Origin: Chitinophagales bacterium
Lineage (GTDB): Bacteria; Bacteroidota; Bacteroidia; Chitinophagales; Chitinophagaceae
NCBI GenBank assembly: GCA_017303395.1
Contig: JAFLBN010000008.1
Coordinates: forward strand, 62,001-126,000
Direction of reading: 5' to 3'
Length of the DNA: 64,000 nt
The notes beneath the pieces are model-generated. The model had not been told where the DNA came from, did not search any database, and saw only the letters and a program-made list of their open reading frames with translations. Within the stretch, counting starts at the first letter, position 1; each line of letters starts with the position of its first letter. Shown one piece after another: positions 52,756 to 61,772 of the stretch. Both the position numbers and the translations under genes were made by a program.

Positions 52756-53937
52756 ATGCGTCTCGCAATAGTTACTACACATCCTATTCAATACAATGCT
52801 CCTTGGTTCAGGCTGCTGGCACAGCAGCAGGGTGTTGAAGTGAAGGTGTTTTATACTTGGGAAGCTTCACAAACTATTGCTAAGTACGATCCCGGATTTG
52901 GACGTGTGGTAGAGTGGGATATCCCTTTGTTGGATGGATATGAATACACGTTTGTGAAAAACGTATCTGCAAATCAGGGCTCACACCACTTTAAAGGAAT
53001 AGATACACCAACGCTTAACAGCGAAATAGAACAATGGGGAGCAGAGGCGGTATTGGTTTTTGGTTGGGCATACAAAAGTCACTTGGCGTGCCTCAGATAT
53101 TTTAAGGGAAAAATACCTGTATTGTTCCGCGGCGATTCTACGTTGCTGGATAGAGCAGGCGGTGTAAAAGAATTGTTGAAAAACATCTTCCTCAAGTTTG
53201 TATACCGTCATATTGATTATGCATTGTATGTAGGCACAAACAATAAAGAGTATTTTCTGCAGCATGGTGTAAAAGAGCATCAGCTTGTTTATGTGCCACA
53301 TGCCATAGAAAATGAAAGGTTTATTGACATTGACGGTGACTACACAACCAGAGCCAATGAATGGAAGAGAGAACTAGGTATAGAAGGGTGTTTCAATATT
53401 GTATTTGCCGGCAAACTTGAACCCAAAAAAAATCCTGAATATCTTTTGCAACTGGCTGCAAAACTGCCGGCAACAAATCTGAGGTTTGTATATGTAGGTA
53501 ACGGCATTTTGGAAGAAAAGCTTAAAAACAGCGCTAAGGCAGACAATAGGATATTGTTTGTAGGGTTTCAAAATCAACAAAACATGCCATTGGTTTACAG
53601 GTTGGCAAATGTTTTTGTGTTGCCATCCAAAGGGCCGGGAGAGACTTGGGGTTTGGCAATAAACGAGGCGATGGCATGTGGTGTTCCCGTGATAGCTTCT
53701 GATAAAGCAGGTGGTGCGGTAGATTTGATAAAGGACAACGGATTAATAATAAATCCTGACAATGTAAATGCGGGTGTGCATTACATAGAGAGGTTGATGA
53801 ATGATAGTGGATTTGAACAATCTCAACGAAATAAATCTGAAGAATTAATAAAGCAATTTTCATTTCAGGTAATTGTAGCGACTATCACCTCGTTTTTGAA
53901 AAAATTGGAGTCAGACAGAAAAGGAGTTCTAAATTAA
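52756..53937 (+). CDS. Glycosyltransferase, GT4 family
   Basis: A 393-residue GT-B enzyme. VTTHPIQYNAPWFRLLAQQQ is its acceptor loop, PVLFRGDSTLLD and VYVPHAIENERF mark the domain boundary, and FNIVFAGKLEPKKNPEYLLQ is the start of the donor domain. PSKGPGETWGLAINEAMACG holds the E-x7-E catalytic motif. The next gene (polymerase) starts immediately after the stop codon, so translation is coupled. Confidence 0.88.
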   Translation: MRLAIVTTHPIQYNAPWFRLLAQQQGVEVKVFYTWEASQTIAKYDPGFGRVVEWDIPLLDGYEYTFVKNVSANQGSHHFKGIDTPTLNSEIEQWGAEAVLVFGWAYKSHLACLRYFKGKIPVLFRGDSTLLDRAGGVKELLKNIFLKFVYRHIDYALYVGTNNKEYFLQHGVKEHQLVYVPHAIENERFIDIDGDYTTRANEWKRELGIEGCFNIVFAGKLEPKKNPEYLLQLAAKLPATNLRFVYVGNGILEEKLKNSAKADNRILFVGFQNQQNMPLVYRLANVFVLPSKGPGETWGLAINEAMACGVPVIASDKAGGAVDLIKDNGLIINPDNVNAGVHYIERLMNDSGFEQSQRNKSEELIKQFSFQVIVATITSFLKKLESDRKGVLN

Positions 53938-55359
53938 ATGGCAACAGATTTTACTAATAATATATCGACAAACAAGAAAGCATCATACGTTATTCCGGTG
54001 ATGTTGTTCTTTGTTGTGTACGCATTTTTTTCAGAGTATTTATGGCTTACCATTTTTTCGGGTATAGTGTTGCTGGTTATCATCTCATCATTGCAGAAGC
54101 CTTACATTCCACCGGTGCTTGTTTACCTTTTCGGGTTTCACTGGCTGCAGGTGTTTGCTGCTGTTGGGTACGCCAGTTATCTTGGTGTGCCGCTCGAGGA
54201 GGCGTTTGATAGCAAAGACTTGGAAGTCTTATTCTGGGTTACCATATTGCAAATAGGTGTAATGGCATTCTTCCTTTCTAGAATCTATAAGGTAGATTAT
54301 GCCCCCAATTTGCAGATTTTGAAGGAGGCTGCAGAAAAGATAGATGTCAAAAAAGTATTGTATGCATATGGTATTGCAACGTTGGTATTCCCGACTTTAA
54401 TTGCAACCACATATTCCAATTCATCACTCAATCAGCTTGTGCAGTCGTTTGCAGTAGTCCGGAAAGTGTTGCTGCTTATGATGATATTTATGTATTTTCT
54501 CAGAGAAACTAAGTACAAGAACACAATTGTGATTCTTGTAGTACTTGAGTTTATATTGAGTTTCGCGTCCTATTTCTCAAATTTCAAAGAAATTATATTT
54601 TTCGTTGTTTTCGTATTCCTTACCGTAAGGCCTGAGGTTAAAACCAAACAGGTTCTATTATTACTACCAGTAGGTATTATTCTCGTTACTTTTCTTGTGT
54701 TTTGGTCAGGGGTAAAAGAAGGCTACCGAAACTTCCTGAATCAGGGTAACAGGCAACAACAGGTGAATGTGAGTAAGTTGCAGGCATTGGACTATTTGTT
54801 TGATAAAACAGGCGAGTTTGATGTGGATTCGTTCCGTACGGGTGCGGAAAAATTACTGTACAGGTTACAGTATATGCAGCAATACTCTTCTGTATATGAT
54901 CGTGTGCCGGAATTCATACCTTACGAAAATGGTAAGAATATCACTGGAACGATAGAGTTCCTGACAATGCCACGCTTTCTGAATGCCAATAAGAAAATAC
55001 TTGACCCATCGTCAAAAACATCATACTATACAGGTAAAAGATTTGCAAATGCAGAACAGGGTACATCCATATCCATGGGTTATTTCTGCGATTTGTATAT
55101 AGACTTTGGCTTATGGGTAATGTTCATACCGTTGTTGGTTATCACCTTCATGATAGGTAAGGTTTCAAACTATATTATCAATTCAAAGAAGTACAATCTC
55201 ATATTTACCTATTCGCTTTTTATTGGCACCATACTCAGTTGTGGTACATTTGAATCAGATATTATTTTTTACTTGGGTAGTGTTAGGAACTATACCGTAT
55301 TTATGTTGCTTGGTAACTTTTTCCTGTTCCCATACCTCAATAAGTACGTGAAAGCGTAG
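53938..55359 (+). CDS. O-antigen / repeat-unit polymerase-like membrane protein (Wzy-type)
   Basis: A 473-residue inner-membrane protein with about ten to eleven hydrophobic segments and a large periplasmic loop of roughly 150 residues (about 265-410, from GVKEGYRNFLNQ through AEQGTSISMGYF) before the last membrane segments, the topology of Wzy/WzyE-type polymerases that join repeat units on undecaprenyl-diphosphate in the periplasm. Wzy proteins are too divergent for a motif, so the call rests on topology, size, context and the terminal loop. It is flanked on both sides by glycosyltransferase genes without gaps. Confidence 0.75.
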   Translation: MATDFTNNISTNKKASYVIPVMLFFVVYAFFSEYLWLTIFSGIVLLVIISSLQKPYIPPVLVYLFGFHWLQVFAAVGYASYLGVPLEEAFDSKDLEVLFWVTILQIGVMAFFLSRIYKVDYAPNLQILKEAAEKIDVKKVLYAYGIATLVFPTLIATTYSNSSLNQLVQSFAVVRKVLLLMMIFMYFLRETKYKNTIVILVVLEFILSFASYFSNFKEIIFFVVFVFLTVRPEVKTKQVLLLLPVGIILVTFLVFWSGVKEGYRNFLNQGNRQQQVNVSKLQALDYLFDKTGEFDVDSFRTGAEKLLYRLQYMQQYSSVYDRVPEFIPYENGKNITGTIEFLTMPRFLNANKKILDPSSKTSYYTGKRFANAEQGTSISMGYFCDLYIDFGLWVMFIPLLVITFMIGKVSNYIINSKKYNLIFTYSLFIGTILSCGTFESDIIFYLGSVRNYTVFMLLGNFFLFPYLNKYVKA

Positions 55360-56469
55360 ATGAAACTATTTATAACTTATGAATACTTTTTGCCTTCTTA
55401 TAAAGCAGGAGGCCCTGTGCAATCATTAGCAAATTTGGTAGCTAATTATAATCATACAGATATATTTATCTATTGCCGAAATACAGATTTGGATGGTACG
55501 GTATTAAATGTGAAAACGAATGAGTGGGTACAATTCAATAAAAATACAAAGGTGTTCTACGCATCCGCTAAGAGTGAGACTTCAGTCTACGATTTATTGA
55601 CAGAAGTAGAACCTGATGTGATATTTATAAATGGCATCTTCTCTCCTGCATTCAATCTTAAGCCACTGCTATGGTCGGGAGATGCACATAAAGTGGTATC
55701 TGCAAGAGGAATGCTACACCCTGGTGCGCTATCGCAGAAATCACTGAAGAAGAAAATATATCTGGTTGCATATAAGTTGCTAGGCTTGCACAAGAAGTGC
55801 GTCTTTCATGTCACCACGCAGGAAGAGAAGCGATACGTGACAGATACATTTGGTAATAGTGTGAAAGTATACGTAGCACCCAACTTCCCGAATGTGATTG
55901 ATAAACTTCCTGTAGCTAAGAAAGAATCTGGCAAACTAAAGCTCATTACCATCGCACTGATAAGCCCGATGAAAAATATCAAATTGGTATTGGAAGCTTT
56001 GTCGAAATGCAGCAATGAAATCACCTATGATATATACGGACCTGTAAAAGATGCTGCATACTGGCAGGAATGCCAGACAGTGATTACAACAATGCCCCAG
56101 AATATAAAAGTGCAATATCATGGGGCGGTAACGCCTGATAAAATGCTGAGTGTGCTTGCGGACAGTCATTGCATGATACAACCCAGTAAAAGCGAAAACT
56201 TTGGCCATGCACTTTACGAAGCACTTGCTGCAGGCAAACCTGTAATAACCAGCCACTATACACCATGGAATAAGCTGGAAGAGGTCAATGCAGGCTTCAA
56301 CGTAGATATTAATAATATACAGTCAATTGTAGATGCAATCGAAAAAGTGGCATCACTAAATAACGAAGCATACGCTGCTAGTAGTAATGCTGCTGCACAA
56401 TATGCTGCAAAAAGTATAGATGTTGCATCTGTAAAGAAAGACTACGATGCAATGTTTTTAAATAGATAA
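55360..56469 (+). CDS. Glycosyltransferase, GT4 family
   Basis: A 369-residue GT-B enzyme. ITYEYFLPSYKAGGPVQSLA is the N-terminal acceptor loop, SARGMLHPGALSQKSLKKKI the internal helix, and LKLITIALISPMKNIKLVLE the donor-domain start. The catalytic E-x7-E lies in QPSKSENFGHALYEALAAGK, followed by TSHYTPWNKL. The gene starts immediately after the polymerase stop, and is followed by the carbamoyltransferase after 13 bases. Confidence 0.88.
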   Translation: MKLFITYEYFLPSYKAGGPVQSLANLVANYNHTDIFIYCRNTDLDGTVLNVKTNEWVQFNKNTKVFYASAKSETSVYDLLTEVEPDVIFINGIFSPAFNLKPLLWSGDAHKVVSARGMLHPGALSQKSLKKKIYLVAYKLLGLHKKCVFHVTTQEEKRYVTDTFGNSVKVYVAPNFPNVIDKLPVAKKESGKLKLITIALISPMKNIKLVLEALSKCSNEITYDIYGPVKDAAYWQECQTVITTMPQNIKVQYHGAVTPDKMLSVLADSHCMIQPSKSENFGHALYEALAAGKPVITSHYTPWNKLEEVNAGFNVDINNIQSIVDAIEKVASLNNEAYAASSNAAAQYAAKSIDVASVKKDYDAMFLNR

Positions 56470-56482
56470 ACAATACATAGTA

Positions 56483-58210
56483 ATGATAATATTAGGTATT
56501 AATGCCTACCACGCAGATTCAAGTGCAGCTATCCTGAAAGATGGCGAACTGATTGCTGCATCTGAAGAAGAAAGGTTTACACGGGTAAAGCACTGGGCAG
56601 GGTTTCCTGAAAAAGCAATTCTGTTTTGCCTGAAAGAATTAGGCATCACCATCAACGAGGTTGATCATATTGCCATTGGTCGAGATCCGAAAGCTAAGTT
56701 TGATAAGAAGATGCTGTATTTGCTTAAAAATCCCGGTGGTGGATTTAAGACTGTGATGAACAGGCTGAGCAATACAAAGAAAGTAGCATTGTTGGAACAG
56801 GAGCTTTCACGCATCACAGGTGTAGATGCAGCATTAATCAAACCAAAGATTCATAACGTAGAGCATCACCGCAGTCACTTGGCATCCGCATTTTTTGCAA
56901 GCCCTTACGATGAGGCAGCACTCTTGTCTATCGATGGCTCTGGCGATTTTACCAGCACCATGATAGCTGTTGGTAATGGCAATAAAATTGAAGTGCTTGA
57001 TTCGGTGGATTTCCCTGTATCGGTAGGTACATTCTATACTGCATTTACACAATACCTCGGTTTCCCGCATTATGGTGATGAGTACAAAGTAATGGGCCTT
57101 GCGCCGTATGGCGAACCGAAGTACGTTGATAAGATAAGAGATGTAATAAAGTTTACAGAAGACGGGCTGTTTACATGGAATCAGAAATATTTTAAGTCTG
57201 CCAAAGATGTGGTAGTTACTTATGGCGATGACCACATTCCGTTTGTAGGTAGTTTGTTCGCACCATATTTTGAAGAGAAGTTTGGTAAGGCTCGTGGCAA
57301 AGGCGATGAGCTTACACAATACCATAAAGATATTGCAGCATCCGTGCAACGCTTCACGGAAGAGCTGATATTCCATATCGTAAATCATCTGCAAAAACGT
57401 ACCGGTTTAAAGAACCTATGTATAGCAGGCGGTGTGGCGCAGAACTCTGTTGCGAATGGCAAGATACTGGCAAACTCAGGTTTCGAAAACCTGTATATAC
57501 CGTCTGCAGGACATGATGCAGGTATCTCTATGGGGTCTGCATTTTATGTATACAATCAGGTGTTGAGTCAACCACGTGCAAAAGCTGTTTACTCTGCTTA
57601 CACGGGTAGTAAATTCAGCAACGAAGAAATTGAAGCATTCCTGAAAGAACGCAATATCACTTATAAGCGTTTGGATGATGCTGCATTGTACGATTATGTT
57701 TCAGACCGATTGGTGAATGCAGGTGTTGTTGGTTGGTTTCAGGGACGTGCAGAGTTTGGTCCGCGCGCATTGGGTGGTAGGTCTATACTTGCAGATCCGC
57801 GCCGTACAGATGCGAAAGATTTGCTGAATGCAAAAATTAAACGTCGCGAAAGTTTCCGCCCGTTTGCACCATCTATATTGAAGGAGTTTGTTCCGGAATA
57901 CTTTGAATACACAGAGAATGTGCCGTTCATGGAAAAAGTATTCCCGATAAAGAAAGAAAAGCATAGTGCTATCCCGGCCGTTACACACGTAGATGGTACA
58001 GGCCGTTTGCAGAGTGTAGATAAAGCAGTATCGCCACGTTATTATGGATTGATAGATGCTTTCCGTCAGAAGACAGGTGTGCCGATATTGTTGAATACTT
58101 CGTTCAACGAAAACGAACCGATTGTAAATACGCCTGCCGAAGCGTTGGATTGTTTCCTGCGTACGAAGATGGATATGCTGGTGCTTGAAAACTGTGTTGT
58201 AGAAAGATAA
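56483..58210 (+). CDS. O-carbamoyltransferase (NodU/CmcH/TobZ family)
   Basis: A 575-residue enzyme that transfers a carbamoyl group from carbamoyl phosphate, via carbamoyl-AMP, to a sugar hydroxyl. The N-terminal Kae1/Gcp-like ATP-binding part shows LGINAYHADSSAAIL, EEERFTRVKHWAGFP, VEHHRSHLASAFF (metal-binding His pair) and LSIDGSGDFTSTM. The C-terminal YrdC-like part shows FQGRAEFGPRALGGRSILADP and RRESFRPFAPSIL. The length is standard. It probably modifies the polymer or a nucleotide sugar in this locus. It ends immediately before a glycosyltransferase gene. Confidence 0.94.
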   Translation: MIILGINAYHADSSAAILKDGELIAASEEERFTRVKHWAGFPEKAILFCLKELGITINEVDHIAIGRDPKAKFDKKMLYLLKNPGGGFKTVMNRLSNTKKVALLEQELSRITGVDAALIKPKIHNVEHHRSHLASAFFASPYDEAALLSIDGSGDFTSTMIAVGNGNKIEVLDSVDFPVSVGTFYTAFTQYLGFPHYGDEYKVMGLAPYGEPKYVDKIRDVIKFTEDGLFTWNQKYFKSAKDVVVTYGDDHIPFVGSLFAPYFEEKFGKARGKGDELTQYHKDIAASVQRFTEELIFHIVNHLQKRTGLKNLCIAGGVAQNSVANGKILANSGFENLYIPSAGHDAGISMGSAFYVYNQVLSQPRAKAVYSAYTGSKFSNEEIEAFLKERNITYKRLDDAALYDYVSDRLVNAGVVGWFQGRAEFGPRALGGRSILADPRRTDAKDLLNAKIKRRESFRPFAPSILKEFVPEYFEYTENVPFMEKVFPIKKEKHSAIPAVTHVDGTGRLQSVDKAVSPRYYGLIDAFRQKTGVPILLNTSFNENEPIVNTPAEALDCFLRTKMDMLVLENCVVER

Positions 58211-59350
58211 GTGAAGATTGTATTTGTAAACCAGACAGCCAACTACCTGTTTGCAGACATTATCACGGCGTTTGCAAGCAAGATGCCCAATGTGCAGATA
58301 GAAGCATGGTATGGTAGTTTCGATTATGATGTAACGAAACTGCCTGCTAATGTTACAGCACACGTAGGGCCTGTGTACGATAGAACAAGTTTCTCTCGCA
58401 GGTTTCGAACATGGACGAAGTTTTACTTCTGGATGCGTAACAAGGCAAAGCAGGAAGATATCGCGAATACAAAATTCTTCTTTGTTTCTAATCCGCCACT
58501 GTTTGTGTTCTTGCCACGATTGCAGAAAATGCAGTTCGCTACATTGATATACGATTTGTATCCCGATGTGTTGACTGGTTTTAGGAAGAATGCTTTGTTG
58601 AATAACATTGCAAACTATTGGGCAAAGAAGAACAGGCAAGTGTTGCCATCTGCACAAAAGATATTTACACTTGGAACAGGTTTGAAAATAGCTATAGAAA
58701 AATACTTGCCTGCATCAGCGGTGGATAAAGTACAAGTAGTACCTATCTGGAATAAACAGGTGGAAACAGTAAATGCGTCAACAAGAGATTTCAGAAAAGA
58801 ATGGGGGCTGGGAGATAAAAAAGTAATTCTCTATTCCGGCAATATAGGTCTAACGCACCCGCTGGAATACTTAGTAGAGATAGCAAAGAAACTACAATTA
58901 CATCCTGATTGGGTTGTTGTAGTAGTGGGCAATGATAGTAAGAAAGTAAAGCTGAAAGACTTGGCAGCTGGACTTGATAATATTCAGTTTCATGCACCTG
59001 TGCCATTTGCAGACCTGTCGCAGTTGTTGTCTATTGCTACTTGGGGTTATGTAACACTCGATACGAGTGCTACCAACAATTCGGTACCAAGTAAAACATA
59101 TAATCTGTTGGCAGCAGGTAGTCCGCTGTTGGCAATGGTAAATAGCTCATCAGAAATAGCATCGTTGATAGATACTTACAACGTCGGCATCTCCTTCAAA
59201 GAAGATGAGATAGATGCAGCATTGCGAAAACTGTTGAGTATAGATGCTGCGCAGCACAATCAATTAAAACAAAATGCAGTGGAATGTTCAATGCATTTCA
59301 CCAAAGCATTGGCAGATAATTTTGTAGAAAGCCTCGGCTGGCATGTATAA
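58211..59350 (+). CDS. Glycosyltransferase, WbuB-like GT4
   Basis: A 379-residue GT-B enzyme, GTG start at 58211 directly after the carbamoyltransferase stop. YDLYPDVLTGF, then KIFTLGTGLKIAIEKYL, and VQVVPIWNKQVET are typical of WbuB/L-fucosamine-type transferases. The donor domain starts KVILYSGNIGLTHPLEYLVE and contains YVTLDTSATNNSVPSKTYNL. Such enzymes often add the second sugar to the lipid-linked starter, which fits its position directly upstream of the initiating sugar transferase, overlapping it by eight bases. Confidence 0.85.
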   Translation: MKIVFVNQTANYLFADIITAFASKMPNVQIEAWYGSFDYDVTKLPANVTAHVGPVYDRTSFSRRFRTWTKFYFWMRNKAKQEDIANTKFFFVSNPPLFVFLPRLQKMQFATLIYDLYPDVLTGFRKNALLNNIANYWAKKNRQVLPSAQKIFTLGTGLKIAIEKYLPASAVDKVQVVPIWNKQVETVNASTRDFRKEWGLGDKKVILYSGNIGLTHPLEYLVEIAKKLQLHPDWVVVVVGNDSKKVKLKDLAAGLDNIQFHAPVPFADLSQLLSIATWGYVTLDTSATNNSVPSKTYNLLAAGSPLLAMVNSSSEIASLIDTYNVGISFKEDEIDAALRKLLSIDAAQHNQLKQNAVECSMHFTKALADNFVESLGWHV

Positions 59351-59963
59351 GCAGTTTTTCAAACCATTGTTAGATAAGCTCATCGCGCTGATAGGATTCG
59401 TTGTCCTGTCTCCGTTGTTTCTGCTTGCAATGATATTGCTCTTTATGGCCAATCACGGCAAACCGTTTTTCTTTCAGCCTCGCCCCGGTAAGAGGGGTAG
59501 AATATTCCGCATCATCAAGTTCAAAACAATGAACGATGCAAAGGATGAAAACGGACAATTGCTCGCTGATGAAAAACGTCTTACTGTAGTCGGTAAGATT
59601 GTTCGCAAAACATCTATCGATGAAATCCCGCAACTGCTCAATGTGCTGATAGGAGACATGAGCCTGATAGGCCCGCGTCCGCTATTAGCAGAGTACCTGC
59701 CGCTGTACAACGAACGCCAGCGACGCAGACATGAAGTGAAGCCCGGAATTACGGGATGGGCACAGGTTAATGGTCGTAATTCTATATCTTGGGAAGAGAA
59801 ATTTGAACTAGATGTGTATTATGTCGATCATATTTCTTTCCTGCTCGATGTAAGGATATTGTTGATGACAGTAGTGAATGTATTTCGTGGCAAAGGTATC
59901 AGTCAGGAAGGTGCGGCGACAATGGAAAAATTTAAAGGAACACCAAAGCAACAGGCATCATGA
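59343..59963 (+). CDS. Initiating monotopic phosphoglycosyltransferase (PglC-like sugar transferase)
   Basis: A 206-residue PGT that attaches the first sugar phosphate to undecaprenyl phosphate. It has the N-terminal re-entrant membrane helix (about residues 8-36), FFQPRPGKRGRIFRIIKFKT, the catalytic Asp-Glu dyad D93-E94 in KTSIDEIPQLLNVLIGDMSL, then GPRPLL and PGITGWAQVNGRNSISWEEK. This is the short PglC-type, lacking the PglB- or WbaP-like N-terminal extension. With pglD- and pglE-like genes directly downstream, the starter is probably a bacillosamine-type sugar. Confidence 0.92.
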   Translation: MYKQFFKPLLDKLIALIGFVVLSPLFLLAMILLFMANHGKPFFFQPRPGKRGRIFRIIKFKTMNDAKDENGQLLADEKRLTVVGKIVRKTSIDEIPQLLNVLIGDMSLIGPRPLLAEYLPLYNERQRRRHEVKPGITGWAQVNGRNSISWEEKFELDVYYVDHISFLLDVRILLMTVVNVFRGKGISQEGAATMEKFKGTPKQQAS

Positions 59964-60565
59964 TATTATTCGGCGCTAGTGGTCATGGTAAGGTTATAGC
60001 AGATATACTGGAACTGAACGGTATAGATGATATAACCATTTGGGATGATAATGCTACTGCACCTGTATGGGATTACGAAACATATAAGCCCGATGCAGCG
60101 TCATTGGCAGATGAGCCGATTATTATTTCTATAGGCAGTAATGAAGCCCGCAAAAAAGTGGTGGAGCGCCTGCCTTCTGATGCCAACTATATCGTTGCCA
60201 TTCACCCGCAGGCAGTACTGGCAAGAACGGTAAGTATAGATAACGGTACAGTCATCATGGGTGGTGTGGTTATAAATCCCGATACTACAATCGGCAAGCA
60301 CTGCATCATCAACACCAATGCATCAGTAGATCATGATTGTAAGATTGGTGACTATGTACACATATCCCCAAACGTTGCACTGTGTGGTAATATATCAATA
60401 GGTGAAGGCACGCATATTGGTGCCGGCACTGTAGTAATACCCGGAAAGAAGATAGGCAAGTGGTGTGTCATAGGTGCGGGTAGTGTAATAATAGAAGACG
60501 TTCCTGATTATGCTACAGTTGTAGGTAATCCCGGACGCGTCATAAAAACTTCAAAGAAAGATTAG
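59960..60565 (+). CDS. pglD: Sugar O/N-acetyltransferase, PglD-like
   Basis: A 201-residue acetyltransferase that N-acetylates the C4 amino group of UDP-4-amino-sugar to UDP-diNAc-bacillosamine. The N-terminal Rossmann-like segment MILFGASGHGKVIADILELN is followed by the left-handed helix, with the catalytic His region TNASVDHDCKIGDYVHISPN and LCGNISIGEGTHIGAGTVVI. It overlaps the PglC-like gene by four bases and is six bases from pglE. Confidence 0.9.
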   Translation: MILFGASGHGKVIADILELNGIDDITIWDDNATAPVWDYETYKPDAASLADEPIIISIGSNEARKKVVERLPSDANYIVAIHPQAVLARTVSIDNGTVIMGGVVINPDTTIGKHCIINTNASVDHDCKIGDYVHISPNVALCGNISIGEGTHIGAGTVVIPGKKIGKWCVIGAGSVIIEDVPDYATVVGNPGRVIKTSKKD

Positions 60566-60571
60566 CGATAC

Positions 60572-61699
60572 ATGAATTCAAAAATCTGGCTTTCATCTCC
60601 GCACATGGGTGGCACAGAGCTTAGCTACATCCACGTGGCTTTTGATACCAACTGGGTAGCACCACTGGGTCCCAATGTCGATAATTTTGAGAAAGACATT
60701 ACGGCATTCCTGAAGGAAGATGTGCATGTTGCAGCGCTTAGTTCAGGTACGGCTGCATTGCATCTTGCATTGGTATTGGCAGGCGTACAGGCAGGCGATG
60801 AAGTTATTTGTCAGAGCATGACATTCTCTGCATCTGCAAATCCAATCGCATACCTTGGTGCAACTCCTGTTTTTGTAGATAGCGAGGCAGAGACAATGAA
60901 CATGTCTCCCGCATTGCTTGAGCAGGCCATTCAGGACAGAATAGCAATAGGAAAAACACCAAAGGCAATCATACCGGTACACTTGTATGGTATGCCTGCT
61001 AAGATAAATGAGATACAAGCCATAGCAGATAAGTATGGCATTGCAGTAATAGAAGACGCTGCCGAGGCTTTAGGTTCTTATGTAGATGGTAAGATGTGCG
61101 GTACTTACGGTGTTATCAGTGCATTATCTTTCAATGGTAACAAAATCATTACAACATCCGGCGGTGGTGCGCTGGTTGCACATAGCAAAGAGCTTGCACA
61201 GAAGGCTACCTTCCTTGCCACACAGGCGCGCGATGCTGCTCCGCATTACGAGCACTCACACATTGGCTACAACTACCGCATGAGCAATATCTGTGCAGGC
61301 ATAGGTCGTGGACAAATGGAAGTATTGGCACAACGTGTTGAACAACGCAGAGCGATATACAACAAGTACTACGACAAAATGAAAAACCTGAAGGGTGTAT
61401 CTTTTGTAGATGAACCTGCAGGCTATTTCAGCAACAGGTGGCTAACTACTATTTTGATAGACCCTGCAAGTGGTATAACAAGAGAAACACTCCGCCTGGC
61501 TTTAGAACAGGATAATATAGAATCTCGCCCGTTGTGGAAGCCTATGCATATGCAGCCGATATTTGCAGAGGCTCCTTTCTATGGCGATGGTACATCGGAG
61601 AGATTATTCCGCGATGGGCTTTGTCTGCCTTCAGGTTCTAATCTTACAGATGCAGACTTCGAGCGCATATTCAAAGTGATAGATGCCGTATTTGCTTAG
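60572..61699 (+). CDS. pglE: DegT-family aminotransferase, PglE-like
   Basis: A 375-residue PLP enzyme that aminates the C4 keto group of the 4-keto sugar in bacillosamine-type synthesis. K191, in SFNGNKIITTSGGGALV, is the PLP lysine. Family motifs are ALSSGTAALHLALVLAG, SMTFSASANPIAYLGATPVF and VIEDAAEALGSYVDG, and the N-terminus KIWLSSPHMGGTE matches PglE-type proteins. The 4,6-dehydratase (PglF/WbpM) that should precede it is not in the window. It is the last gene of the co-directional run and is followed by a strong stem-loop. Confidence 0.92.
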   Translation: MNSKIWLSSPHMGGTELSYIHVAFDTNWVAPLGPNVDNFEKDITAFLKEDVHVAALSSGTAALHLALVLAGVQAGDEVICQSMTFSASANPIAYLGATPVFVDSEAETMNMSPALLEQAIQDRIAIGKTPKAIIPVHLYGMPAKINEIQAIADKYGIAVIEDAAEALGSYVDGKMCGTYGVISALSFNGNKIITTSGGGALVAHSKELAQKATFLATQARDAAPHYEHSHIGYNYRMSNICAGIGRGQMEVLAQRVEQRRAIYNKYYDKMKNLKGVSFVDEPAGYFSNRWLTTILIDPASGITRETLRLALEQDNIESRPLWKPMHMQPIFAEAPFYGDGTSERLFRDGLCLPSGSNLTDADFERIFKVIDAVFA

Positions 61700-61720
61700 C
61701 AGATACTTTAGATAAAAAAG

Positions 61721-61750
61721 AGAAGCCCCGTTCAGATGAACGGGGCTTCT
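61721..61750. terminator. Strong bidirectional stem-loop at the end of the polysaccharide locus
   Basis: A perfect 13-base-pair stem AGAAGCCCCGTTC / GAACGGGGCTTCT around the loop AGAT. It lies between the end of pglE (plus strand) and the end of the DUF3098 gene (minus strand), which are convergent, so it can serve both. The flanks are modestly T/A-rich rather than long T-runs. Confidence 0.85.
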
Positions 61751-61772
61751 TCGTTATAAAGCAGTCTTTTAA

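Noticed and set aside
57701-58657. A 318-codon minus-strand frame opposite the carbamoyltransferase and WbuB-like genes
   Set aside because: Composition is Cys/His/Ile/Tyr-rich without motifs, and it lies opposite highly conserved coding sequence of two genes on the plus strand.
19385-61699. The large gene run as a phage or an integrated mobile island
   Set aside because: No integrase, transposase, phage structural gene, direct-repeat borders or tRNA-end duplication is visible. The content is that of a surface-polysaccharide locus; lateral exchange is possible but not shown by mobile genes.
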